NCBI RefSeq assembly: GCF_001677955.1 | Contig: NZ_LELA01000043.1 | Location: 62,001-126,000 of the forward strand | Reading direction: 5' to 3' | Length of the DNA: 64,000 nt | DNA from: Chryseobacterium sp. BGARF1 | GTDB lineage: Bacteria; Bacteroidota; Bacteroidia; Flavobacteriales; Weeksellaceae | Shown: positions 8,609-17,253 of the stretch, in pieces | Layout of the letters: the number at the start of each line of letters is the position of its first letter | How positions within the stretch are numbered: the stretch's first letter is position 1 | Made by a program: the position numbers and the translations under genes | Notes under the pieces: generated by a model | The model's database searches: none | Seen by the model: the letters and a program-made list of their open reading frames with translations, nothing else | What the model was told of the DNA's origin: nothing

Positions 8609-9352
8609 ATGAAAAAAATATTTTTGTATATCCTTGCAGGATCGTTGTGTTTCGCAGCTTGTAAAAAGGATGATGAAGTGGAAACTTTCGTAGAACCGGA
8701 AGACATCAATGTAAGAAACTCTTATGACGAACAGGCTATTCAGAAATTTATGGATAACAACTACCTAGATTCGCAAGGAAACATAAAAGCTTTCAGCAGT
8801 ACAGATGCAGCTGACGATAATGAGAAAAAACTCTCTCAGCTAGACCCTAAAACACTTCCTTCCGGAGTTATATATATCAAAAGAGCCGGAGCTCAACCAG
8901 AAGACAGCAATCCCCCTGTAACAGGTGTTACCATCCAAGACTCTACGCAAATAACTACGATGATGAGAGCTAATTATTATCTTGCCACAGAAACAGACGG
9001 AAATATTTCGTTTGGAAGTGCAGGAGTTCTTTTAAATACTATTAATGGAGCCACTTCTCCTGTAACCGACCCCATGTTTTATTTTGTAAAGAAAAGTGTA
9101 AGAAAAGCTGCAGGGCAAAACAGCAGTTATTATGAAATTAGTGGACTGAAAGAAGGTTTAAAGCAATTTAAAGGTTTTGAAAATGTACCAAATGAAAATC
9201 CTTACAATCTACAGGGAGTAATTATTGTTCCGTCTAAAGCAGCTTTTGCAAGAAATACACATTATAATTATACAGGATATTCTTTACAAAATAATTGTTT
9301 TGTATTTAATTTCCAGATTTACAAGGCAAACTTAAGACCAACAGGTCAATAA
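8609..9352 (+). CDS. Lipoprotein, possibly FKBP-derived, function unknown
   Basis: A 247-residue exported lipoprotein with a signal segment ending in a clear lipobox, CFAAC with Cys18, followed by KKDDE. The arrangement of a helical stretch (DEQAIQKFMDNNYLDSQGN) then LPSGVIYIK resembles the entry to FKBP-type peptidyl-prolyl isomerase lipoproteins of Flavobacteriia, but the FKBP active-site signature is not evident. If related, it is probably non-catalytic. A long palindromic terminator follows, shared with the converging gene. Confidence 0.6.
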   Translation: MKKIFLYILAGSLCFAACKKDDEVETFVEPEDINVRNSYDEQAIQKFMDNNYLDSQGNIKAFSSTDAADDNEKKLSQLDPKTLPSGVIYIKRAGAQPEDSNPPVTGVTIQDSTQITTMMRANYYLATETDGNISFGSAGVLLNTINGATSPVTDPMFYFVKKSVRKAAGQNSSYYEISGLKEGLKQFKGFENVPNENPYNLQGVIIVPSKAAFARNTHYNYTGYSLQNNCFVFNFQIYKANLRPTGQ

Positions 9353-9372
9353 ACCGACAGGTAAAATGATAA

Positions 9373-9406
9373 AAAAAACGCTTCAAAATATTTTGAAGCG
9401 TTTTTT
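9373..9406. terminator. Bidirectional terminator, fully palindromic
   Basis: A 34-base perfect palindrome centred on CTTCAAAATATTTTGAAG with A-runs and T-runs at its ends, lying between two converging genes. It should terminate transcription from both sides. Confidence 0.9.
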
Positions 9407-9408
9407 AT

Positions 9409-10911
9409 TTATCTCACATTTCCCAAAATATCTGGGAAATATTTATCTGAAAGATGCTCAAACTCATCACCTCGCATAAACATACTTGCATCCACTTCTT
9501 CATAAGAACTTCTTCCTGCAGCAGCAATTAATTCGTTACAAGTGTGCAATGTATTTTTGTGGAAGTGATATACTCTCTCCGATTTATCGGTTACATCAAG
9601 CCCTTTAATCAACATTTTATCCTGTGTAGCAACACCCGTCGGACAATTATTATTATTACATCTCAATGCCTGAATACAACCAAGAGAAAACATAAACCCT
9701 CTCGCATTATTACAGATATCTGCCCCCATTGCGACAGCTCTCAGAATATCTAAACTCGTCAAAACTTTTCCACTGGCAATGATTCGTAATTTATCTCTAA
9801 GATTATAGTTTCTTAATGTACGATTCACAAATATTAAAGCTGGCTCCAATGGCATCCCTACTCCATCAGAAAATTCAGGCGGTGCAGCTCCGGTACCTCC
9901 TTCTGCTCCGTCAATCGTAATAAAATCTGGGTAAATTTTCAACACATTCATCTGAACACAAATATCTTCAAACTCTTTGGTATCACCAATACACAGCTTA
10001 AAACCAACAGGCTTCCCTCCAGAAAGCTCTCTCAGATGCTGTACAAACCTCAACAATCCGGGAGCATCTGAAAAAGATGAATGCGAAGGGGGCGAAATAA
10101 TGGTCATTCCAGGTTTTACATGACGAATTCCAGCAATCTCGGGTGTGTTTTTTATACCAGGCAATACACCACCGTGACCAGGTTTTGCTCCTTGAGATAG
10201 TTTAATCTCAATCATTTTCACATTCGGAAGCGTAGAATATTTTGTAAACAATTCAGGATTAAATTTTCCTTCATCATCTCTACAGCCGAAATATCCGGTT
10301 CCTATTTGCCAGCAAAGATCACCTCCTTCCATATGATAAGGCGAAATTCCCCCCTCTCCAGTATTATGATAAAAGTTTCCTTTCTTTGCTCCTTTGTTTA
10401 AAGAAATCTGAGCTCTATCACTCAATGCACCAAAACTCATCGCAGAAATATTAAATAACGAAGAATGATAAGGCTGAGTACATTGCTCACCACCTACCCA
10501 AACTCTCGGAAGCTCTTCTTTTGGAGATTTAGCATAAATAGAATGCTTAATTCCTTCATACTTTCTGTGATTTACTTCTAACTGAGTTCCAAAAGGAACC
10601 GTGTCGCTTATATTTTTTGAACGCCTATACACCGCAGAACGCTGGTTTCTGGGAAATGGCTTTCCATCGGTCTCTCTTTCAATAAAATACTGTTGCATTT
10701 CAGGCGAAATATCTTCAAAAAAGTACCTAAAATACCCCAAAACAGGAAAATTCCTCAGAATTGCATGTTTTGTTTGGTAAGAATTATAAACTCCCAATGC
10801 ATAAATTGCTGTTAATAGCGTAGGAATCCAATAATGTGCTTTGATTAGTAACGCCACAACCCATGTTGCAGCTACCAATACAATTCCCCAAGATAAGAAC
10901 TTATCTCTCAT
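9409..10911 (-). CDS. FMN-binding glutamate-synthase-family membrane protein
   Basis: A 500-residue protein with two hydrophobic N-terminal segments (about residues 7-42), then the FMN-binding central barrel of glutamate synthase: NISAMSFGALSDRAQ near 155, SQGAKPGHGGVLPG near 238, EGGTGAAPPEFSDGVGMPL near 335, and the cysteine cluster CIQALRCNNNNCPTG near 415, which likely binds an iron-sulfur cluster. It lacks the glutaminase domain of GltB. This stand-alone membrane-anchored family is common in bacteria and its true substrate is uncertain, so I do not assign gltB. It is probably a single-gene unit. Confidence 0.9.
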   Translation of the reverse strand: MRDKFLSWGIVLVAATWVVALLIKAHYWIPTLLTAIYALGVYNSYQTKHAILRNFPVLGYFRYFFEDISPEMQQYFIERETDGKPFPRNQRSAVYRRSKNISDTVPFGTQLEVNHRKYEGIKHSIYAKSPKEELPRVWVGGEQCTQPYHSSLFNISAMSFGALSDRAQISLNKGAKKGNFYHNTGEGGISPYHMEGGDLCWQIGTGYFGCRDDEGKFNPELFTKYSTLPNVKMIEIKLSQGAKPGHGGVLPGIKNTPEIAGIRHVKPGMTIISPPSHSSFSDAPGLLRFVQHLRELSGGKPVGFKLCIGDTKEFEDICVQMNVLKIYPDFITIDGAEGGTGAAPPEFSDGVGMPLEPALIFVNRTLRNYNLRDKLRIIASGKVLTSLDILRAVAMGADICNNARGFMFSLGCIQALRCNNNNCPTGVATQDKMLIKGLDVTDKSERVYHFHKNTLHTCNELIAAAGRSSYEEVDASMFMRGDEFEHLSDKYFPDILGNVR

Positions 10912-10967
10912 AAGAATATAGATTTAAAACGTTAAAGAATAAATTTAGTGGAAATAAAGCAAACAGA

Positions 10968-12314
10968 CTATGCTTTTGCTAAAAAACTTTCGTAAGACGA
11001 TAGCACAGTAACCGTGCCATCTGACAGGATTTTTTCTAAATTTAGAAATTCAATTTGATTAACTGATCCTTGGTCAAAATCTTTCTGCACTCGCACATAG
11101 TTTTCTGTGAAGCCGTACATTTTGCCGTCTTTATTTTCGTGCTCCCAAAGAACGGGAAGCGTCTTTCCTAATTGAGTTTGATAAAATGCCATTTTTTTCT
11201 TTTCAGAAAGAATTCTAAGCATTTTATTGCGTTTTTTTCTTTCGGGAATCGGAACAACACCCTGCATTCCTACCGCTTCAGTATTTTCTCTTTCAGAATA
11301 AGTAAATACATGAAGATATGAAATAGGAAGTTCATTCAGGAAGTTATACGTCTCCATGAATAACTCTTCGGTTTCACCAGGGAAACCAACAATAACATCT
11401 ACACCAATAGCCGCATCAGGCATTACTTCGCGAATCTTATTTACTCTGTCGTTATACAATTTGGTAAGATAACGACGTTTCATTTTTTTCAACAATTCAT
11501 CGCTTCCTGATTGCAAAGGAATATGAAAATGCGGAACAAAACTCTTGCTTTTAGAAACCAATTCGATGCTTTCATCTTTCAAAAGATTAGGTTCAATAGA
11601 AGAAATACGGATTCTTTCAATACCTTCAACTTCATTAAGTTTAGAAATTAAATCTAAAAAAGTATGTTCGTGTCTTTTATTTCCGAACTCACCTTTACCG
11701 TAATCACCAATATTTACACCTGTTAAAACAATTTCTTTGATATCTCTTTCAGCAATTTCTTTGGCGTTTTTCAGAACATTCTCGATAGTATCTGAACGGG
11801 AGATCCCTCTTGCTAAAGGAATGGTACAGTATGTACATTTATAATCACAACCATCCTGAACTTTCAGAAAAGCTCTGGTTCTGTCTCCGATGGAATAACT
11901 TCCGATAAAGAAATCAGTTTCCTCGATTTCACATGAATGAACAACACCTTCGCTTTCAGATTTTTCTAAATCGTCGAGATAACTCAAAATGTTGAATTTT
12001 TCTTTGGCTCCAAGAACCAAATCTACTCCGTTAATCTGTGAAATTTCTTCAGGTTTCAGCTGTGCATAACATCCAACAATTACCACCAAACCTTCAGGAT
12101 TGGCTTTCATCGCTCTTTTTACGTGAAGTTTACATTCACGGTCAGCGTTTTCAGTAACCGAACAAGTATTGATTACATAAATATCTGCCTTATCATCAAA
12201 ACTTACCTTATCATAACCTGCATCTGTTAATTGACGGGCAATAGTAGATGTTTCCGCAAAATTTAATTTGCAGCCAAGGGTATGAAATGCGGCAGTTCTA
12301 TGAAAGTGAGACAT
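10968..12314 (-). CDS. mtaB: tRNA t6A37 methylthiotransferase MtaB
   Basis: A 448-residue radical-SAM enzyme that adds a methylthio group to t6A at position 37 of ANN-decoding tRNAs. The N-terminal MTTase domain has the cluster cysteines in TLGCKLNFAET, NTCSVTENADREC and VIVGCYAQ. The radical-SAM motif is CDYKCTYC near residue 155, followed by VLTGVNIGDYG and SGSDELLKKMKRRY. Motif spelling and length fit MtaB better than MiaB or RimO. The start codon gives MSHFHRTAAFHTLGCK, a normal spacing before the first cluster cysteine. Confidence 0.94.
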   Translation of the reverse strand: MSHFHRTAAFHTLGCKLNFAETSTIARQLTDAGYDKVSFDDKADIYVINTCSVTENADRECKLHVKRAMKANPEGLVVIVGCYAQLKPEEISQINGVDLVLGAKEKFNILSYLDDLEKSESEGVVHSCEIEETDFFIGSYSIGDRTRAFLKVQDGCDYKCTYCTIPLARGISRSDTIENVLKNAKEIAERDIKEIVLTGVNIGDYGKGEFGNKRHEHTFLDLISKLNEVEGIERIRISSIEPNLLKDESIELVSKSKSFVPHFHIPLQSGSDELLKKMKRRYLTKLYNDRVNKIREVMPDAAIGVDVIVGFPGETEELFMETYNFLNELPISYLHVFTYSERENTEAVGMQGVVPIPERKKRNKMLRILSEKKKMAFYQTQLGKTLPVLWEHENKDGKMYGFTENYVRVQKDFDQGSVNQIEFLNLEKILSDGTVTVLSSYESFLAKA

Positions 12315-12380
12315 TTATTTTCCTGAATTTTCTGGGTGCAAAGGTAATCAAATTTAATATAAATTTTAAATTGATTTGGT

Positions 12381-13022
12381 CTATAATTTATAATCGTCTC
12401 GTACATCGGGACTATTTGCAAAACAAACAGGAGAAGAATTTTGAATCTCTGTGTTATCACTTTTTTGTAAATCTCTGATACACTGCTCTCTTATCTCCCA
12501 AATTTCATCAAGACTGTAAGGAATATTTTCATTCGAAAGCCAATTTTCAAGAAAACGTTTATGAAACAAAACTTTTTCGGTCATAATTTCATTGTATTCC
12601 ATCTCTTTTTCAACCAGTAATTTATTTTTAATTTCTGAATATTTCGAATTGGGTTTTGTAAAATCGAAATATTCATCATTAATTTTGAGATAATTGTGAG
12701 CTTCAGGAATATAATTTAAATTAAACTTGTCTAAAGTATTTTTAATTTTAAAAGTATATTTTGCATCCATTTTAAAAATTCCAAGAATGAGTTTTATATC
12801 AGTTTGATGATTTTCAATAGCCAATTTTCTCAACGTTGCATGTTTTGTACTGCAAGTACCACCCAAATCATTAAAGATACATTTGATATTATTTTTGTCT
12901 ACATTTCTTTTGTAAGGCAATTTTGAAACATATTTGCAGGCAGAATGAAAATCTAAAACATTTCTATTTAAAAATTCTTCAGAAATTATTCCTTTGCCTT
13001 TATCTATGGTGAAATTTTTCAT
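12381..13022 (-). CDS. Transglutaminase-like protein, putative
   Basis: A 213-residue cytoplasmic protein with no signal sequence. The blocks GTCSTKHATL near residue 55, PEAHNYLKI near 106 and EYFDFTKP near 117 give Cys, His and Asp in the order and spacing of a transglutaminase/papain-like catalytic triad. I recall related hypothetical proteins with the same three blocks, but cannot name the family. It overlaps the DinB-like gene upstream by four bases (ATGA), so the two are translationally coupled. The substrate is unknown. Confidence 0.6.
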   Translation of the reverse strand: MKNFTIDKGKGIISEEFLNRNVLDFHSACKYVSKLPYKRNVDKNNIKCIFNDLGGTCSTKHATLRKLAIENHQTDIKLILGIFKMDAKYTFKIKNTLDKFNLNYIPEAHNYLKINDEYFDFTKPNSKYSEIKNKLLVEKEMEYNEIMTEKVLFHKRFLENWLSNENIPYSLDEIWEIREQCIRDLQKSDNTEIQNSSPVCFANSPDVRDDYKL

Positions 13023-13540
13023 TTTTCAGAAAACTTATCTTTCATTTCATTATTAAAATCCTGAGACTTATTTCTTGCAATCGAAAGCGTTTTCCAATCT
13101 TCATTTTTTATCATTTTAGCAATAAAAACAATCTGACCGATATGATAAGGGTAATGCGCCAATTGTCTGAAAACCGCATCAATCACTGAATGCGCCTCGT
13201 TTCTGATATAAATTGTTGAATATAAATTTTCATCATCAATTTGATTCAAAGCATCAAAAAGACATTTCCAACCTTTCTCCCAATATTGCAAAACCTCATC
13301 TTTTGTTTTAAAAGTATTTACAAATTCTTCATCACGATTCCGCCAGGATTTTTCGCCATCTTCTGTTAAAAAGTTAGTCCATCTCGAAAGCATATTTCCT
13401 GCAACATGCTTCACAATCACTGCAATTGAATTACTTTCTTCATTGAACTGCCAGAAAATCTGCTCGTCTGAAAGCTGTGCAAATGATTTGTCGCCGAGCA
13501 TTTTGTAGTATTCAAATCTTTTGATAAATAAATCTTTCAT
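13019..13540 (-). CDS. DinB-superfamily protein (DUF1572-like)
   Basis: A 173-residue four-helix-bundle protein. I place the start at the ATG at 13538-13540 (MKDLFIKRFEYYK) and not at a longer in-frame opening whose N-terminus does not look like the family. Histidines in IVKHVAGNML and LAHYPYHIGQ are at the metal-binding positions of the DinB superfamily, which includes thiol-dependent transferases and many stress proteins. DUF1572 is the closest family I recognise. Its end overlaps the start of the transglutaminase-like gene. Confidence 0.78.
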   Translation of the reverse strand: MKDLFIKRFEYYKMLGDKSFAQLSDEQIFWQFNEESNSIAVIVKHVAGNMLSRWTNFLTEDGEKSWRNRDEEFVNTFKTKDEVLQYWEKGWKCLFDALNQIDDENLYSTIYIRNEAHSVIDAVFRQLAHYPYHIGQIVFIAKMIKNEDWKTLSIARNKSQDFNNEMKDKFSEK

Positions 13541-13612
13541 GAGGAATTTTTTAATAATTTTATTTAAAACCAATTTAAGATTTTTCACGTATATAAATGT
13601 AAATTGCAACCT

Positions 13613-13972
13613 ATGAATTGTAAGATCAGCCATTTTATGCAGGATTTAAATTCCTTAAACATTGAAAAGCTTGAAAAATGGTTTACTGATGAAACTGTGA
13701 TTTGGATTCCTCCTACAAAAGAAATTTCAGGAAAAAGCAGGATCTTAGCATTATTCAGAGCCATTTTCAGAAGATACGAAAAGATTGAATGGAGCGTTTC
13801 TGAAATTTTCAATCTGGGAAATAACAAATATTTTTACCAGACCAATTCTTTAGGCAACATATCCGGAAAAGGGAGTTATACCAATGAAATCTGTACCATC
13901 ATACAATTTTCAGAATGCGGAAAAATACTTTATCTCTCTGATTACTTTAAAGATACAAAAGTTTTTAATTAA
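13613..13972 (+). CDS. NTF2/SnoaL-like protein
   Basis: A 119-residue protein (ATG at 13613; a TTG three codons upstream is an alternative) with the NTF2-like pattern: a helix start NCKISHFMQDLNSLN, ekWFTDETVIWIPPTKEISGK, then a strand-rich second half ending ILYLSDYFKD. This fold covers small ligand-binding proteins and isomerases, so no specific activity can be given. It is divergent from the DinB-like gene and ends in a terminator shared with the converging T9SS cargo gene. Confidence 0.62.
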   Translation: MNCKISHFMQDLNSLNIEKLEKWFTDETVIWIPPTKEISGKSRILALFRAIFRRYEKIEWSVSEIFNLGNNKYFYQTNSLGNISGKGSYTNEICTIIQFSECGKILYLSDYFKDTKVFN

Positions 13973-14003
13973 CAAAAGCCACCTTAAAAAGATGGCTTTT
14001 GTT
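13971..14003. terminator. Bidirectional terminator between converging genes
   Basis: An 11-base-pair stem (13971-13981 with 13993-14003, AACAAAAGCCA) with an A-rich loop. It overlaps the stop codon of the NTF2-like gene and lies 26 bases from the converging gene's end. Confidence 0.75.
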
Positions 14004-14028
14004 CTATTTAATCATTTAGTAATAACAA

Positions 14029-16125
14029 TTATTCTCTATTTTTAAGCAACACCCAGCCTGAGTATTTAATTGGTGTATTTTTTTTATCATTTTCATTCCA
14101 TGATACAGAATACCAATAATTTCCGGTAGGAACTTTTTTATTACCCGCAGTACCATCCCATTTATAATGATTTAGTTTATCTGCCTGAAAAATTTTGTTT
14201 CCATATCTGTCGAAAACGTTAAAAATTAAATTCTGTTTGTGTGCCAAAGCAGAATAATCTATCACATCGTTGATACCATCTCCGTTTGGAGTAATTACAT
14301 TCACTAGATTTGGAACAACAATTTCTATTTCTATTGGCTCACAATCATAAGCATCTTTTACATAGATTTTATGATCACCTCTTTTCACATTCACAAATAC
14401 GTTAGAATCTTGCCAAGCACCGCCATCTATTGAATATCTGTAAGGAGCTTTTCCTCCATTTACATTAATTGTTACTGTTGTATTCGAAATATCAATACTT
14501 GTAATAACGGGAAGTTCTGAAGCATATACTTTTACATTCTGCTGAATAATACAGGCTCCGGTTTTTAATTTCACCCAATACGTTCCTACACCAACATTAG
14601 AAATTGTTTGCGTTGTTTCTCCCGTACTCCATTCATAGCCATCAAAACCTGCGCCTGCATCCAAAGTGGTTTTATCTTCTATACAAATTATTTTATCTTT
14701 TAAAATAGAAGAATATACTGGAGGAATAACTTCTAATTTAATTTTTGCAATTCCATAGCATCCATTTCCATCAATAACCTTTACATACACTACTCCATTT
14801 GGAGAAATATAAGTTGTAAAGTTTGAAATAATGTTAGTTCCGTTTATTGCATCAGTAAGAGATGGGTAATACTTTTTTGTAGTCCCAGTCTGAGTGGTCA
14901 CAGAGGCAGTATTAAGATCAAAAGAAGCAGTTTTAAGATTAACATCAAATATACAAGCTCTCAAGGTAGCATCGTTTACGACAACTTCTGGGTAAAAACG
15001 CAAAGTAATCACTGCATAATCTGAGCAACCGTCTGTTGTTTTCACATCCGCATAAACAACTCCTTCTGCAGAAAAATATTGACTTGGATTAGCAATTTGC
15101 CCTGTTCCTGCATTTAGATTTGCCAACGTCGGATAATAAGTTATCGTAACATTTGTTCCTCCAAAAACATTCGCCGTAGTTAAATTAAATATTCCTTGAC
15201 CTTTTTTATTATTGTTACACGCAAAAATTGTCGCATCATTCGCCGTAATATTTCCTAATTTAAATTTAAAAGCACCGATTTGTCGGCAAGAATTAAGCGC
15301 ATTAGCAGGGTTCGCGGGGTCCTGATAATGAATACTGTAGTAATAAGTTGTCGTTGTATTCACAATCAAAGGTGCTGTAATAGGACTTATTCCTGCAAGT
15401 GCATCATTCTGTGACATATGATAAGTAACAACAAAATTTGGGTTTCCGTTTAAAATTCCTGGAGTAAGTGTAGTGAAATCAAACAACGCAGGGCTTGTAC
15501 AAATAAGAACTTCACGAGGATTAGCTGGGTTAGCAGCAGGAACTCCTGGTGGTACAAACGGATTGGGTTGCAATACCGGATCGGTAAAAGGAGATGCCAA
15601 AGTAGCCGTTCCGCCCCAAGTTAGAGAAAAAGGAGCTGTTGTACTTCCACCTGCTCCAACCCAGTTATCTAAATATAAATAATACGTTTCTCCTGCAATG
15701 ACATCTAAATACCGACAATAAGGAGTTGGAGAACCTCCCGCAGCACTTAATATTGTACTCGTCATATTCAATCCTGTGGCAGCACCCACACCAATTACCG
15801 TTGCTGCATTACATCGAATAGGCGTACCTAAACTTGCACACGTAACATTTGGTCCATACATTGCCCAATCATAATCTGCATTGGGATTGGTAGGAACCAA
15901 ATCAAAAGTAAGTGTTCCACTGGTAGCAATTGTTAATTTATACCATATTGAATTGTGTTCTCCTTCTGTGAGACAACCTCCCAATGTTTCATTCACCAAA
16001 CCAATTCCTGTTGGATTGTACGTGATATTAGAATTTCCACAAACCGCTAAAGCAGTAGAGCAATCTGCCTGCGAGTAAAACGTTTGTGAAATACAAAAAA
16101 GAATAAATAGTAGAGTTTTTTTCAT
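14029..16125 (-). CDS. T9SS cargo with type B (CHU_C) sorting domain
   Basis: A 698-residue secreted protein. A signal peptide (MKKTLLFILFCISQTFYSQA) is followed by repeated beta-sandwich modules with conserved strings such as SPNGVVYVKVIDGNGCYG and AEGVVYADVKTTDGCSDYA, and an Ig-like segment PPYRYSIDGGAW-type region near 555. The last 90 residues (VITPNGDGINDVI, NVFDRYGNKIF, KWDGT, PTGNYWYSV) form the gliding-motility-associated C-terminal domain, TIGR04131, that directs secretion by the type IX system. The ligand is unknown; adhesion is a reasonable guess. A promoter with TACATTTG lies upstream. Confidence 0.9.
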   Translation of the reverse strand: MKKTLLFILFCISQTFYSQADCSTALAVCGNSNITYNPTGIGLVNETLGGCLTEGEHNSIWYKLTIATSGTLTFDLVPTNPNADYDWAMYGPNVTCASLGTPIRCNAATVIGVGAATGLNMTSTILSAAGGSPTPYCRYLDVIAGETYYLYLDNWVGAGGSTTAPFSLTWGGTATLASPFTDPVLQPNPFVPPGVPAANPANPREVLICTSPALFDFTTLTPGILNGNPNFVVTYHMSQNDALAGISPITAPLIVNTTTTYYYSIHYQDPANPANALNSCRQIGAFKFKLGNITANDATIFACNNNKKGQGIFNLTTANVFGGTNVTITYYPTLANLNAGTGQIANPSQYFSAEGVVYADVKTTDGCSDYAVITLRFYPEVVVNDATLRACIFDVNLKTASFDLNTASVTTQTGTTKKYYPSLTDAINGTNIISNFTTYISPNGVVYVKVIDGNGCYGIAKIKLEVIPPVYSSILKDKIICIEDKTTLDAGAGFDGYEWSTGETTQTISNVGVGTYWVKLKTGACIIQQNVKVYASELPVITSIDISNTTVTINVNGGKAPYRYSIDGGAWQDSNVFVNVKRGDHKIYVKDAYDCEPIEIEIVVPNLVNVITPNGDGINDVIDYSALAHKQNLIFNVFDRYGNKIFQADKLNHYKWDGTAGNKKVPTGNYWYSVSWNENDKKNTPIKYSGWVLLKNRE

Positions 16126-16154
16126 GTCTTATTTGATTATTAGTTAAAGTATAT

Positions 16155-16186
16155 CAAATGTACTTAAATTTAATTAACATCACCAA
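16155..16186 (-). promoter_or_regulatory. Bacteroidetes promoter for the T9SS cargo gene
   Basis: The minus strand reads TTG, 21 bases, then TACATTTG, an exact TAnnTTTG, about 30 bases before the start codon at 16125. Confidence 0.6.
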
Positions 16187-16257
16187 ATAATGATAAAAAG
16201 TAAATTTTAACCAACAAAATACACATATAATTAATTTATCTACATCGATTTTAGAAA

Positions 16258-17055
16258 CTATTTGATATTAGTCATATTACCACAAAGGTTATCGAGATGA
16301 AAGATTTTATGGAAAGGGCTTTTTACTTGATTTAAATGTTCGCTATCTTGAATGAAAGTATATCTAGATGCAATAGAATTCATATCTGAGACAATTACCA
16401 GCCAACATTCATCTACAGAAGTATCATAATAAGGAAATTTTTCATTCTTTTTTTCAATCAGTTCTATGATTTTCTCAGAGCAGAGCTCATCAAAAAGACT
16501 CATATTATATTCATAAGTGATAAAAACATTTCTGCGATGAGAAGATTTTCTGATATTTTTCACACAACCGATTGGTTTTCCTTTTTTAATGCTTTTATAG
16601 ATGTTTAAAATAATTTCCTCCTGATATTCGAGAGAATCAAATTTAATATTTGAATGAAATTCTAAAAAATAAACACCACGATATTTCGTAGTGTCTTCTT
16701 GCTCAAGTAATATTTCTGCCTGACGGAAAATTTTATTTAAATTGCTTTCCACTTTTTTCATTTCAAGATGATTGATCACTTCTGTCAATTCTATTCCTAT
16801 CTTTTTTTCGTTAAGAGTGGCGATAAAATCAGGACTTTCGCAGGTGAGATCATCAAAGGTAACTTCCGGAAAATGGTGCATAAAAGAGTTAAGCAATAAA
16901 ATCTCTGCTTTTTTCTTATATTTTTCTCGGTCATGAAGTTTAGACTCATCAATCTTTCGGTGATACTTTTCCATCGGCTTTTTTTTCAAATGTCGATTGA
17001 GGTAATACAGGCTTAGATTTTTTATTAAATCTTCATCAGAAAATGGTCTTTTCAT
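16258..17055 (-). CDS. PD-(D/E)XK-like protein, function unknown
   Basis: A 265-residue soluble, lysine-rich protein. Around residues 70-85 it reads SPDFIATLNEKKIGIELTEVI, a P-D, then hydrophobic-E-x-T pattern that resembles the catalytic core of PD-(D/E)XK nucleases (PD ... ExT/K), though the usual final lysine is not obvious. No DNA-binding or methylase partner is adjacent. It stands alone between the T9SS cargo gene and the phosphorylase-like gene. I do not recognise a named family; nuclease-like fold is a hypothesis. Confidence 0.5.
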   Translation of the reverse strand: MKRPFSDEDLIKNLSLYYLNRHLKKKPMEKYHRKIDESKLHDREKYKKKAEILLLNSFMHHFPEVTFDDLTCESPDFIATLNEKKIGIELTEVINHLEMKKVESNLNKIFRQAEILLEQEDTTKYRGVYFLEFHSNIKFDSLEYQEEIILNIYKSIKKGKPIGCVKNIRKSSHRRNVFITYEYNMSLFDELCSEKIIELIEKKNEKFPYYDTSVDECWLVIVSDMNSIASRYTFIQDSEHLNQVKSPFHKIFHLDNLCGNMTNIK

Positions 17056-17253
17056 GTGTGGTCTTTTAAAAGTTAATAATGACCCATGGTTTTCACTGTT
17101 TAGACTGAAAGTTTTTGATAATCAAAAATTTACACTTAAAGGTAATTAAAAATAAGATTCAATAGTCTCTTTTTAAATAATTTATCATAATATTAATGTA
17201 AAGTTTATTTCCTTAATTATATATTTACTTTTTCTAACACAAACAATGACTTT
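17056..17253. other. Divergent intergenic region
   Basis: About 200 AT-rich bases between divergent genes. A TATATTTA sequence near 17221 is a near match to the TAnnTTTG -7 box for the rightward gene. No RNA gene or repeat was seen. Confidence 0.4.

Noticed and set aside
12248..12478. Short frames around the mtaB start
   Set aside because: They overlap mtaB or the downstream gene and show no protein-like composition.
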